Shown: positions 53,445-63,038 of the stretch, one piece after another
Layout: every line of letters begins with the position of its first letter
How positions within the stretch are numbered: the first letter of the stretch is position 1
Source: a bacterium
Lineage (GTDB): Bacteria > UBA8248
DNA: 64,000 nt
Direction: 5' to 3'
NCBI GenBank assembly: GCA_022828125.1
Contig: JAJEJD010000018.1
Location: forward strand, 186,001 to 250,000
The notes under the pieces: generated by a model
What the model saw: only the letters and a program-made list of their open reading frames with translations
What the model was told of the DNA's origin: nothing
The model's database searches: none
Made by a program: the position numbers and the translations under genes

Positions 53445-56129
53445 ATGTCCCCCCCTAAAGGCGCCCTGCAAGCCAGGAAAGAAAAAAATACATCCGGCAA
53501 AAATAGCCAAGGTCCTTCTCCTGCGATGCGCCAATATCTGGAGATGAAAAGACGCTATCCCGACGCGATACTGTTTTTCCAGTTGGGTGATTTCTTCGAA
53601 ATGTTCTATGAAGATGCCAAACTCGGGGCGAAGGTGTTGGAACTCGCGTTAACATCGCGCCAGAGTGATGACAAGGGTCCTATCCCGATGTGCGGTGTGC
53701 CTTGCCATTCGGCCTCCTCATATTGTGGGCGATTACTGGAAGCCGGTCATAAAGTCGCCATATGTGAGCAGGTGGAAGACGCGAGAGAAAGTAAGGGGGT
53801 TGTAAAACGCGAGGTAACCCGAGTCCTGACCCCGGGCACTTCGATTGCCGACCTTGAGTTGCTGGACAGCAAGGAATCTCAATACCTGGCGGGGATCACC
53901 GTATCGGCCGGAGCAGGAGAGACGCTTTGGGGAATGGCGTGGCTCGATAGCTCGACCGGTGAGTTTTGTGCGACGCAGGTGGAAGGCGATGCCGCAGAGA
54001 CGCTGATTTGCAACCAATTGGAGAGGCTCTCTCCTCGTGAACTTATTTTCCCGGATGTATTTTCCCTTTCGGATGGGTTGAAAAACAAAATTGATGAACT
54101 GAGTATTCATGTCGAAAAAAGGCCGGCCGCCACTTTTTGCGAGCCGCTTGATTTCAATAGCAGGGACACCATATTTCCGGATGAAGCGAATGTTCTGGCG
54201 TATCCGGTAGCAGCAGGTTCCGCCGTAGGTGTTTTAACGTATCTCAAAGAAAACCAGCCTGGCGATTTTCCTCATCTCAAGCCTGTCTTTTTTTCCCGAC
54301 TCTCCGATTCCATGATTCTCGATGCCGCCACGTTGCGAAATTTGGAAATTACCCGTTCGGCGGTGGATCGGGGGAAAAGGGGCACTCTGCTCGGTTTGTT
54401 GGATGAAACGTTGACGGGCATGGGAGGACGTCTGCTGAAAAAATGGGTGCTTTCCCCATTGATTCAAGAAAAAGCCATCGAATATCGCGCCGAATCAGTA
54501 GAAGAACTCGTGAACAATTCTGAAATTCTGAATACACTCAAAAAAGCCCTCGAACCCATTCAGGATATCGAGCGGCTCCTGGGACGTGTGGGTTCCCAGA
54601 CTGCGAATGCCCGAGATGTAGCCGGATTAGGCGTATCTTTGGCCATGTTGCCCGAAGTTTGTGAGGCGCTCAAAGGGATGGCGTCTGAATTGTTTTGTTC
54701 CATCCTGTCGGGCTGGGATTCTCTCGAAGACGTAGCGTTGGAACTGAAGAACGCGATTGTAGATGATCCGCCCGTTTCCATTCGAGAAGGTGGAATATTT
54801 CGCACTGATTACGACCAGGAACTTGCCCGCTTGAGAAAGGCGCAGCAAGAGGGTGATTCGTGGCTCAGGAATTATGAAAGCGGGGAAAAAGAACGAACGG
54901 GGCTGCCTCTGAAAATCGGGTTCAATCGCGTTTTTGGATATTATCTGGAGATACCCAAACGATTCAGTGAGCAGGCGCCGATGGAATATACGCGCAAGCA
55001 GACCCTCGTTTCCGCTGAACGATACATCACTTCCGAGTTGAAAAAGATGGAAGAAGACTTACTCGGCGCAGAGGAAAAAGCCCATCATCTCGAGTTCATG
55101 CTTTTTGGACGCTTAAGAACGCAAATATCTCAACAGGCCAAGCGCATACTTGCCGCCGCCGAGAGGATAGCGATTCTGGATGCCGTTTTGTCCCTGGCGC
55201 TCGTTGCGCGCAAATTCGGATATGTCAGACCCCGAATTATGGATTCTACCGCTCTGGAAATCATGGATGGGAGGCATCCCGTCATAGAGGCGGAGAATCC
55301 CGGCCTCTCTTTCGTGCCGAACGATTTGTCGATCCGTGACGACCGCCGAATACTCATTATTACAGGGCCGAATATGGCCGGCAAATCCACTTACCTGCGT
55401 CAAACGGCGCTTATCATTCTCATGGCGCAGATTGGTAGTTTCGTCCCAGCCAAGAGCGCGAAAATCGGTTTGGTTGATAGGGTGTTCACTCGCGTTGGTG
55501 CGCATGATCGACTTTTGGAGGGGCAAAGCACCTTCATGGTGGAGATGGTGGAAACGGCTACCATATTAAGAGAGTCGACCCAGAAGAGTTTCATCGTCCT
55601 GGACGAGGTCGGGCGAGGTACGAGTACCTATGACGGAGTCAGCATTGCATGGTCAATTGTCGAGTATCTTCATAACAAGGTCCAGCACAGGGCGAGGACT
55701 TTGTTTGCGACCCATTATCATGAGTTGGCCGAACTCTCAAAAGAGCTCACATGTGTGAAAAACTTAACGGTCGAGGTTCGGGAGTGGGGTGATGAAATCG
55801 TTTTCTTGCGAAAAGTAACCGATGGTAGTTGCGACAGAAGCTACGGCATTCAGGTTGGCAGGCTGGCAGGACTTCCGGAAGAGGTTATCGACCGAGCAAA
55901 GACATTGCTCTCCAGGTTTGAGAGTACGGAGACGGTCTCCCGTTCCAGCGCCGAAAAATCTGATTTGGAAAATCGTCGGGGCAATGGGCAATTGCCTTTG
56001 TTTTCAGGAACAGAACCGAAAATCGAAAATTTGTTAAAAAGCGTTGATCCGGATTCCATGACACCTCGCCAAGCTCTCGAAACCCTATATGAACTCAGGG
56101 AAATCATGGCAAACATTGAGCAGCGATAA
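53445..56129 (+). CDS. mutS: DNA mismatch repair protein MutS
   Basis: An 894-residue mismatch-recognition ATPase. The mismatch-wedging motif is in LFFQLGDFFEMFYEDAKL (Phe-x-Glu), the ATPase has GPNMAGKSTYLRQTALI, DEVGRGTSTYDGVSIAWSIV and FATHYHELAEL. A C-terminal beta-clamp-like peptide QLPLFSG is present near residue 845. About 25 extra basic residues precede the PAMRQYLEMKRRYPDAI start block. Full length, intact. Confidence 0.96.
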   Translation: MSPPKGALQARKEKNTSGKNSQGPSPAMRQYLEMKRRYPDAILFFQLGDFFEMFYEDAKLGAKVLELALTSRQSDDKGPIPMCGVPCHSASSYCGRLLEAGHKVAICEQVEDARESKGVVKREVTRVLTPGTSIADLELLDSKESQYLAGITVSAGAGETLWGMAWLDSSTGEFCATQVEGDAAETLICNQLERLSPRELIFPDVFSLSDGLKNKIDELSIHVEKRPAATFCEPLDFNSRDTIFPDEANVLAYPVAAGSAVGVLTYLKENQPGDFPHLKPVFFSRLSDSMILDAATLRNLEITRSAVDRGKRGTLLGLLDETLTGMGGRLLKKWVLSPLIQEKAIEYRAESVEELVNNSEILNTLKKALEPIQDIERLLGRVGSQTANARDVAGLGVSLAMLPEVCEALKGMASELFCSILSGWDSLEDVALELKNAIVDDPPVSIREGGIFRTDYDQELARLRKAQQEGDSWLRNYESGEKERTGLPLKIGFNRVFGYYLEIPKRFSEQAPMEYTRKQTLVSAERYITSELKKMEEDLLGAEEKAHHLEFMLFGRLRTQISQQAKRILAAAERIAILDAVLSLALVARKFGYVRPRIMDSTALEIMDGRHPVIEAENPGLSFVPNDLSIRDDRRILIITGPNMAGKSTYLRQTALIILMAQIGSFVPAKSAKIGLVDRVFTRVGAHDRLLEGQSTFMVEMVETATILRESTQKSFIVLDEVGRGTSTYDGVSIAWSIVEYLHNKVQHRARTLFATHYHELAELSKELTCVKNLTVEVREWGDEIVFLRKVTDGSCDRSYGIQVGRLAGLPEEVIDRAKTLLSRFESTETVSRSSAEKSDLENRRGNGQLPLFSGTEPKIENLLKSVDPDSMTPRQALETLYELREIMANIEQR

Positions 56130-56255
56130 CAGTAGGACTAGGTCACAGGGCACAATCTGGAAGTGCTTCATGGGCGTGAAGCCGGGGATGTCAAAAAGGT
56201 ATTGAGAGCTTTTTTCATATGCGATAGCATTGAACTTCAAGGCAAAGGAGAACAT

Positions 56256-56861
56256 ATGTTATCTAACTCCCGGGAAACATTTGTTCTTAGGAAACTTGCC
56301 ATAGCCATCTGTATGATTTTCGCTTTGGCGGGGCCGGCGATTTCCGCAACGGATAACCAGGACGGAATCCGGATAAAAGATATTATTGTTATCAAGAAGA
56401 ATGGGCAGTTGCTTGTTTTTGGTTCTCTTTTGGGTGCATTTTCGCCGAAATTGTTGGAAGCTATTCATAGCGGTGTGACTACGAAGTTCATCTTTGATGT
56501 AAGTCTCTTTCGCTCTCGCAAGCTGATTTATGATTCGGAAGTCACCTCGCGGCAGTTGCATCACCAAGTGAAATATAGCGCCTTGAAAAAAACATACACT
56601 TTTCATCTCAAAGAAGGGGAGAAAGAGATCGAAAGAAAAGTGACGAAAAGCCAAGGCGAAATGACGGACTGGATGCGCGAGTTGAACGGCGCACCCATTG
56701 TCCCTGGTAAGATATTGCCCCCCAATAGTCGATACTATGTGAAAATCAGAGCGCGGCTGAATCATGTGGACTTTGTCTTCCCCTTTAATTACTTGCTTGC
56801 TTTTTGGGGGAAGCAGTCTGATTGGAGCTATTCCCAGATATTTAGTTCTGAAGGGATGTGA
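56256..56861 (+). CDS. DUF4390 protein
   Basis: A 201-residue exported protein: a signal peptide ends near ISA (residue 28). The rest matches DUF4390, proteins of unknown function usually coded directly before ntrY-like kinases, as here (gap of 3 bases). Conserved-looking segments are SLFRSRKLIYDSEVTSRQLH and KYSALKKTYTFHLKEGEKEI. ATG 56256 is set by AAGGAG 6 bases upstream; the frame further up lacks a site. Likely periplasmic, perhaps linked to signalling by NtrY. Confidence 0.85.
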   Translation: MLSNSRETFVLRKLAIAICMIFALAGPAISATDNQDGIRIKDIIVIKKNGQLLVFGSLLGAFSPKLLEAIHSGVTTKFIFDVSLFRSRKLIYDSEVTSRQLHHQVKYSALKKTYTFHLKEGEKEIERKVTKSQGEMTDWMRELNGAPIVPGKILPPNSRYYVKIRARLNHVDFVFPFNYLLAFWGKQSDWSYSQIFSSEGM

Positions 56862-56864
56862 ATT

Positions 56865-59129
56865 GTGCATCCAACGCGACTGAAAAATCAGGATATTTCT
56901 TCGCGCCGACGAAGAACACTTCTGCGATCCTTCATCGCTTTGATCATCATTGCGACTCTCTCGTTTACGGCTTGGATTTACTTCAAAGAGCTTGAGCCGG
57001 GAGTCCCCCTGCTAAACAATGTAGTCGTATTTGCGCTAGTGAATCTGAGTATCATTCTGCTCATGGTGGTTATTCTTTTGGTCGCAAAGCACTTGGTGCG
57101 TCTTTACTACGAGGGGAGAACGGGCGCCGGTCGTTCACGCTTGCAATTAAAACTCGTATTGGCGTTTGTCGGATTTACGCTCATCCCTGTAGTGGCTCTT
57201 TTCGTGGTGGCCAGCGGCTTGATAAACCAAAGCTTTAACGCTTTGTTCAGCATGAATGTGGAGCGCGCGCTTAAAGGGTCCTTCGAGGTGGCTCAAACCT
57301 ATTATCGTGAGGTGGAGCGAAACGCGCTATTTAGTGCGAGTCGACTTGCGCTTATGCTGGAGAAAGCGCACCCCGGGACGTTGGAAAACCCTAAGGCGAT
57401 TGAAAAAATATTGGAGTCCGAGAGAAAGAGCTTGGGAGTGGATTTCATTCAACTCTACGATAGAGAGCGGCAGGAGCTCGTATCGGTCAGGCGTCCTGGG
57501 TTAGAACGATCCGCGATGTTCTCGCCACTGGTGGGATACGTGGATCAAGTGATTGATGGGGAGTCGCGCTCAAGTATAGAGAATTGGGAAAAAGGAGATG
57601 TCATCTATGGCGTGGCGCCTTTGAAGATAGAAAAAAAAGTGGTGGGATTTGTCGTTGTATCCAAATATGTGCCGGATCGACTTGTGGAGAAGGTCAGAGG
57701 CATATCGGACTCCTTTGTGAATTATAAAGAGTTGGAACTGTCCAAGAATCCAATCAAGGCAAACTACATCATCACCTTTTTGGTGGTCACTTTGCTCATT
57801 CTCTTCGCGGCCATATGGTTTGGCTTCTACCTCGCTCGAGGGATTACGGTTCCCATCGAGAAATTAGCGGAAGCTACGAGGGCGGTATCAGATGGCGATC
57901 TCGAACATCGCGTGGATGCGCAGGCAGATGGCGAAGTGGGGATTTTGGTCAACGCATTTAACAGCATGACGGAAGAATTGTCGGCGAACAAAGAAAAAAT
58001 CGAAGAATCTTCTGAAATCTTGAGCCGTTCCAACCTGGAAATCGACAGAAGACGCAGGTATATGGAGGCGATGCTCGAAAATATCGGAGCGGGTGTAATA
58101 TCAATCAATCGCCGAGGGCGCGTTACTATCCTCAACAAAGCAGCCGGGGAGTTGCTGAGGATCGAACCGCAGAATGCCGTAGGGCAAATGTTCAGGGAGG
58201 TTTTCGAAAGCACACATCTTGAGCCTGTTCGTCAGTTGATGCGTTCTATGCGAGCCCGAGAACACCAAAGCGCTTCGGAGCAAGTTGAGGTCATGATTGA
58301 TGGCCGCGTACTGACACTACGCGCGAGCTTGACTCTGCTGAAGAGCGCAGATGGTGGCAGGCTTGGTGCCGTCATTGTGTTTGATGATATGACGGCTTTG
58401 ATACGGGCTCAAAAAGTGGCCGCATGGCAGGAGGTGGCCCGTGGCATCGCGCACGAGATCAAAAATCCACTTACGCCGATTCAACTTTCTGCCCAGAGAA
58501 TGAGACGGAAATTTGATAATGAGGCCTATGATTTTGCCGAAGTATTCGAATCTTGCACGGATACCATTATCAATCAGGTAACAAGCCTGATTGATATGGT
58601 GGATGAATTCAGCCGATTCGCTCGCATGCCGGAGCCCAGATTGAGGCTTTGCGGGTTTGTACCCCTTATTGAGGATGTTGCAAATTTATATCGTGGCAGG
58701 AAGGGAGATGTGAAATTCTCGATTCATATCGATGTTGGGAATGCTGCTGTCATGGCGGATCCCGAGCAGTTGCAGCGCGTATTTATCAATTTGTTGGAAA
58801 ATGCCTTTGAATCCCACGAGGTCAAGGGCGAGATTGATTTGCAAGCGTGGAGTGATAAAGACAGAAATATGATAGTTGTTGAAGTGGCCGACCAAGGGCA
58901 GGGTATATCGGAAGATGTGAAAGGCCATATATTCTCGCCTTACTTTTCGACCAAGGATAGAGGCACCGGGTTGGGTTTGGCTATATGTCACCGTATTGTG
59001 GCGGATCACAATGGAACAATAGGCGTGCGAGATAATCATCCGTCTGGTTCCATTTTTCGCGTAACGTTGCCACTGGCGCCTGCTGTGGACATCACGCCCG
59101 AAAAGCAAAGGACGGCTTCCATTGGATAA
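56865..59129 (+). CDS. NtrY-like sensor histidine kinase
   Basis: A 754-residue membrane kinase. Three N-terminal transmembrane helices (about 20-40, 48-70, 95-120), an extracytoplasmic sensor (about 125-300), a fourth helix at about 305-325, HAMP (about 325-380, ARGITVPIEKLAEATRAVSD), PAS (about 405-510), HisKA with the phospho-His in VARGIAHEIKNPLTPIQLSA, and the ATPase with KDRGTGLGLAICHRIVADHN. GTG start at 56865. Its end overlaps the regulator-LpxC gene by 8 bases, so they are translationally coupled and presumably a signalling pair. Confidence 0.92.
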   Translation: MHPTRLKNQDISSRRRRTLLRSFIALIIIATLSFTAWIYFKELEPGVPLLNNVVVFALVNLSIILLMVVILLVAKHLVRLYYEGRTGAGRSRLQLKLVLAFVGFTLIPVVALFVVASGLINQSFNALFSMNVERALKGSFEVAQTYYREVERNALFSASRLALMLEKAHPGTLENPKAIEKILESERKSLGVDFIQLYDRERQELVSVRRPGLERSAMFSPLVGYVDQVIDGESRSSIENWEKGDVIYGVAPLKIEKKVVGFVVVSKYVPDRLVEKVRGISDSFVNYKELELSKNPIKANYIITFLVVTLLILFAAIWFGFYLARGITVPIEKLAEATRAVSDGDLEHRVDAQADGEVGILVNAFNSMTEELSANKEKIEESSEILSRSNLEIDRRRRYMEAMLENIGAGVISINRRGRVTILNKAAGELLRIEPQNAVGQMFREVFESTHLEPVRQLMRSMRAREHQSASEQVEVMIDGRVLTLRASLTLLKSADGGRLGAVIVFDDMTALIRAQKVAAWQEVARGIAHEIKNPLTPIQLSAQRMRRKFDNEAYDFAEVFESCTDTIINQVTSLIDMVDEFSRFARMPEPRLRLCGFVPLIEDVANLYRGRKGDVKFSIHIDVGNAAVMADPEQLQRVFINLLENAFESHEVKGEIDLQAWSDKDRNMIVVEVADQGQGISEDVKGHIFSPYFSTKDRGTGLGLAICHRIVADHNGTIGVRDNHPSGSIFRVTLPLAPAVDITPEKQRTASIG

Positions 59130-61254
59130 GGGACATGTGCTTATCGTCGATGATGAGCGTGAAATACTCGTGAGCCTGGAAGATGTCTTGCTGGATGAAG
59201 GATATCGCGTAGAACGGGCCGAGTCCGGAGAAACTGCTCTTCAGTTGGTCCGGACCGAAGCTCCCGATGTGGTTCTGGTTGATGTGTGGATGCCCGGCAT
59301 TGATGGAATCAAGACTTTACAAGCAGTAAAAGAGTCCAACGCAGATATCGAAGTCGTCCTGATGTCGGGCCACGGCAACATTGAGACCGCAGTGGCGGCA
59401 ACAAAGTCGGGTGCTTTCAATTTCATCGAAAAACCTCTGTCCATTGATACGGTTTTGCGCATAGTCGATTCCGCCGTTCAAGCGCGAAGGGCTAAGGATC
59501 TCAAGGCGAATAATGTTGGCGACGTGATACTTGACGGTGCCAGCAAGCATATTCAGAGGGTTCGAAGAGCTATCAGGAGAGCGGCGAAAGATACTGGCCC
59601 CTTGCTGATCGCAGGTGAAAGAGGAACCGGCAAGCGTTTTATCGCAAGGGCAATTCACGAGAACGGCGACGGAAAAGAAGAAGGCTTTCGGCCTGTTCAT
59701 TGCCGTTCGCTGTTTCCGGTATCGGGAGAAAAAGGATGGGGAGAGGTGCTGGAGCGGCTGGCGCCCGCTACCTTCCAGGGGACGGTATATCTTGATGGCC
59801 TGGAGCAGTTGCCCATGGTGGAGGGAGAGGAATTTCTCACTCGATTCCTTGCGCATACAAAGGGGGCGATACGTTTAATGGCATCCGTTGAGCATGTGGG
59901 AACTTCGAAAGACAAGGCCAACGTGCGAGCCCTGTCCGCAAAAATAGGCGCTGATGCAATACATTTGCCCCCTCTGCGCGAATGCAAAGAGGATATTTTG
60001 CCTTTGGCTAACAGATTTTTGAGTGAATGTGTTGAAATTGGCAGGCATGAAAAAGAATTTTCTGAGGATGTCATTGCGGTCCTGGAAGACTATGACTGGC
60101 CGGGCAATATTGCTGAACTAAAAGGTGCAGTGACCAAAGCGGCATCTACATCGCAGGGACCGGAGATTCACATTGACCACTTGCCGTACGCGATACGCGA
60201 GGCTTCTGATTTCGATGTGAGCACATCAAAAAACGATACCCCGTCTAATTTTAATGTGGCCAGAACTCAGTGGGAGCGACAGTACCTTGCCTTCCATTTG
60301 GAGGAGCACGACTGGAATATCGATGAGACCGCCCGGGCGGTGGGCATGACGAAACCTGCTTTAATACGAAAAATTAAAGCATACAATATAGAGCCCATTT
60401 TGCCGGCATCGACGGTGCCGAGGGAAACAAATCAAAGGAGCATTTCGAAAAGTGTCGTATTGTATGGCCGGGGGCTTCACTCGGGACTAAAAACCGGACT
60501 GATCATCGAGCCCCTGCCGCCGGGGAGCGGGATACAGTTCGGCAACCTGACAAGCCCCGATACTGTGAGGGCGAGTGTCGATTTCGTGGATGGCACCAAC
60601 CATGCGACAAACTTGCGCAATGGAACTGTGACTGCTCGAACGATTGAGCATCTCATGAGCGCGCTGCACGCATACAAGATAAGCAATATACTCATCAAAA
60701 TGAGTGAGGAAGTGCCCGTCATGGATGGGTCGGCAGTGGAGTTTTGTCGCTTGCTTGAAGAAGCAGGCATTGAGGATCAGAAAGAAAAACGCGAGGACTT
60801 GTGGATTGATAAGGTATATGAGGTAGGTGAACCGAATGACGGAAAGGGTTACGTTCGTATCGAGCCGGCGGATTCTTTTTCGGTTTCATACCTTATTGAT
60901 TATCCCAAACCGATTGGGAAGCAAACCTACGTTTATGAACACAAGAATGCATTGGGTTTTCAGGAAGAAATCGCACCGGCCCGTACTTTTGGTTTCGTCA
61001 ATGAGTTGGAGTCGCTCGAAAAAATGGGCTTGGCCGAGGGAGGTCGTTGGGATAACGTAATTCTTGTGGACAAAGCTCGTGTCGTGAATACCCAATTGCG
61101 ATTTCCCAATGAATTCGTTCGCCACAAAATTCTTGACGTCATCGGAGATCTATATTTAGCCGGTCGTCCTGTCCGAGGAAAAGTAACCGCTGAGAGAAGT
61201 GGACACCGACATAATGTAGCTTTGGTCAAGAAATTGATGGAAGTCCATGGCTGA
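59122..61254 (+). CDS. lpxC: NtrX-like response regulator fused to LpxC (UDP-3-O-acyl-GlcNAc deacetylase)
   Basis: One 710-residue frame without interruption. Receiver domain (1-120): Asp10-Asp11, phospho-acceptor Asp54 (LVDVWMPG), Ser82, Lys104. AAA+ domain (about 135-355): Walker A GERGTGK (165-171), but no GAFTGA loop, Walker B ends LDGLEQ (Glu replaced by Gly226), and WPGNIAEL replaces WPGNxREL; sigma-54 activation is therefore doubtful. Fis-type HTH (381-422). After a 15-residue linker a full-length LpxC (438-710) begins at QRSISKSVVLYGRGLHSG with Glu509-His510, His668, Asp672 and His695, the complete zinc and catalytic set of the committed lipid A step. TTG start, overlapping ntrY by 8 bases. 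No stand-alone lpxC start was found inside. Confidence 0.93.
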   Translation: MDKGHVLIVDDEREILVSLEDVLLDEGYRVERAESGETALQLVRTEAPDVVLVDVWMPGIDGIKTLQAVKESNADIEVVLMSGHGNIETAVAATKSGAFNFIEKPLSIDTVLRIVDSAVQARRAKDLKANNVGDVILDGASKHIQRVRRAIRRAAKDTGPLLIAGERGTGKRFIARAIHENGDGKEEGFRPVHCRSLFPVSGEKGWGEVLERLAPATFQGTVYLDGLEQLPMVEGEEFLTRFLAHTKGAIRLMASVEHVGTSKDKANVRALSAKIGADAIHLPPLRECKEDILPLANRFLSECVEIGRHEKEFSEDVIAVLEDYDWPGNIAELKGAVTKAASTSQGPEIHIDHLPYAIREASDFDVSTSKNDTPSNFNVARTQWERQYLAFHLEEHDWNIDETARAVGMTKPALIRKIKAYNIEPILPASTVPRETNQRSISKSVVLYGRGLHSGLKTGLIIEPLPPGSGIQFGNLTSPDTVRASVDFVDGTNHATNLRNGTVTARTIEHLMSALHAYKISNILIKMSEEVPVMDGSAVEFCRLLEEAGIEDQKEKREDLWIDKVYEVGEPNDGKGYVRIEPADSFSVSYLIDYPKPIGKQTYVYEHKNALGFQEEIAPARTFGFVNELESLEKMGLAEGGRWDNVILVDKARVVNTQLRFPNEFVRHKILDVIGDLYLAGRPVRGKVTAERSGHRHNVALVKKLMEVHG

Positions 61255-61281
61255 TTTTGAATATATCCCGAGTGATTCCGC

Positions 61282-62361
61282 TTGCTAAATCATGGAACAT
61301 CACCTTTGAATGAGGAACGTCTGACATACCGCGACGCGGGCGTCGATATCGAGTTGGGCGAGGGTTTCGTTCAGGCTATCGCCCAAATTGTAAAATCCAC
61401 CCATTCTAGTCAAAGTGGCCGTATTCTGAAGGGGACGACGGATTTTGCAGGTTTGTTCCGTCTCGGCGGAGAATATGAAGATCCAGTCCTTGTATCAGGC
61501 ACCGACGGTGTCGGCACGAAATTGCTCTTGGCCCAAGAGTACGAGCGTCATGATTCCATAGGGGTCGACTTGGTGGCCATGTGTGTCAACGATATCCTGA
61601 CCATGGGGGCAGAACCGCTTTTTTTTCTTGACTACATTGCAACGGATAAGATTGACCAAGGCGTATTGGAGGCAGTCGTATCCGGGATTGCCAGTGGATG
61701 CCGGGAGGCTGGGTGCGCGCTCCTTGGGGGCGAGACGGCCGAGATGCCAGACATGTATAGGCCGGGCATGTACGACCTTGCTGGATTCGCTGTGGGGGTG
61801 GTTGAACGGGAAAATTTGGACAAGCAAACACCTGTGAAAACTGGCGACGCCATACTCGCACTTCCTTCTTCAGGAATTCATAGCAACGGATATTCCTTGG
61901 TGCGAAAAATATTCGAATCGCAAGAAACACGGGATGTGGCGGCGCAAAAGCTAGGCGTTCCCATTGAAGATCTCTTATTGGAGCCGACTCGGATTTACGC
62001 CAAAGGGGTCCATTCCGTTCGAAGTGAAGAGGGTATTAGCGGCATCGCGCACATCACGGGAGGCGGAATTCCGGGAAACGTAAACCGTGTGATGCCAGAT
62101 GAATTGCAGGCGAAATTTTATCCTGAAAAATGGGTGACGCCCGCGATATTCTCATTGATTCAAGAATTCGGCCCGGTTGAGAGTGCGGAGATGTATCGCA
62201 TTTTTAACATGGGCTTGGGTTTTGTCTTTCTCGTGAGATCGGAGCGAGCCGAGTCTTTGCTCGGATGTTTGAAAAATGCGGGAGAACAAGCCATGTTTGT
62301 TGGCGAAGTCACCAACAAACCGAAGGGCGGCCAATCCGTTGTCATTGAGGGCGTATTATAG
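61282..62361 (+). CDS. purM: Phosphoribosylaminoimidazole synthetase (AIR synthetase)
   Basis: A 359-residue ATP-dependent enzyme closing the imidazole ring in purine synthesis. YRDAGVDIELG at the start, DGVGTKLLLAQEY, VDLVAMCVNDILTMGAEPLF, GCALLGGETAEMPDMY and HITGGGIPGN are the standard blocks. The start is unsure: TTG 61282 or TTG 61306 (GGAAC upstream). purN follows, sharing one base. Confidence 0.95.
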   Translation: MLNHGTSPLNEERLTYRDAGVDIELGEGFVQAIAQIVKSTHSSQSGRILKGTTDFAGLFRLGGEYEDPVLVSGTDGVGTKLLLAQEYERHDSIGVDLVAMCVNDILTMGAEPLFFLDYIATDKIDQGVLEAVVSGIASGCREAGCALLGGETAEMPDMYRPGMYDLAGFAVGVVERENLDKQTPVKTGDAILALPSSGIHSNGYSLVRKIFESQETRDVAAQKLGVPIEDLLLEPTRIYAKGVHSVRSEEGISGIAHITGGGIPGNVNRVMPDELQAKFYPEKWVTPAIFSLIQEFGPVESAEMYRIFNMGLGFVFLVRSERAESLLGCLKNAGEQAMFVGEVTNKPKGGQSVVIEGVL

Positions 62362-63014
62362 TGCATTCAGGAACACGATTGCGTGTGGGTGTTTTGGCCT
62401 CGGGTCGTGGGTCCAACTTGCAAGCCCTAATTGACGCCGGGGGGAACGCGAATTTCCCGGCGGAAGTTGTATTGGTGCTGAGCGACAAAAAAAATGCGTA
62501 TGCGCTTGAGCGCGCCTCGATGGCCGGCATACGAGCCAGACATCTGGCGCCGAAAGAGGAGGGCTTTTATCGAAAGGTGGGCGATGAGATTGAAAATCAC
62601 GGAATCGAACTCGTCTGTTGCGCTGGTTTCATGCGCATTTTACCGCCGGAGTTTGTGAGCCGTTTCTCGGGAAGAATCATCAACATTCATCCCTCGCTTC
62701 TGCCGAGTTTCCCGGGTCTGCACGCACAAAAAAAAGCCTTGGATGCCGGTGTGAGAGTGACCGGCTGCACGGTCCACTTTGTGGACGAGGGGGTGGATAC
62801 GGGACCGATTATTTTGCAAGCCGCTGTACCGATTCTGCCCCGTGACGATGAAGGAACCCTTTCGGAGAGGATTCTCGCTTATGAGCACCGCATCTACCCA
62901 CTGGCGGTGCGACTCATCGCCGAGGGGAATGTTCGCTGTATTGATGGCATCGTGCAATTTTCAGAAAATGCTTTTCCAGGTCATAAAGGATTCATCTCAC
63001 CCGTTTCGGAGTAG
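62361..63014 (+). CDS. purN: Phosphoribosylglycinamide formyltransferase
   Basis: A 217-residue enzyme adding formyl from 10-formyl-THF to GAR. RVGVLASGRGSNLQALIDA, catalytic INIHPSLLPSFPGLHAQKKA with Asn and His, and GCTVHFVDEGVDTGPIILQA are diagnostic. The GTG start shares a base with the purM stop codon (TAGTG), so the two are translated together. Confidence 0.95.
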   Translation: MHSGTRLRVGVLASGRGSNLQALIDAGGNANFPAEVVLVLSDKKNAYALERASMAGIRARHLAPKEEGFYRKVGDEIENHGIELVCCAGFMRILPPEFVSRFSGRIINIHPSLLPSFPGLHAQKKALDAGVRVTGCTVHFVDEGVDTGPIILQAAVPILPRDDEGTLSERILAYEHRIYPLAVRLIAEGNVRCIDGIVQFSENAFPGHKGFISPVSE

Positions 63015-63038
63015 TCATCTACAAAGGACTTCGAGAGC

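Noticed and set aside
60435-60463. Internal start that would make LpxC a separate protein
   Set aside because: AAAGGAGC is followed in frame only by ATT or a TTG about 22 bases away that would cut the first LpxC strand; the nearby GTG is out of frame.
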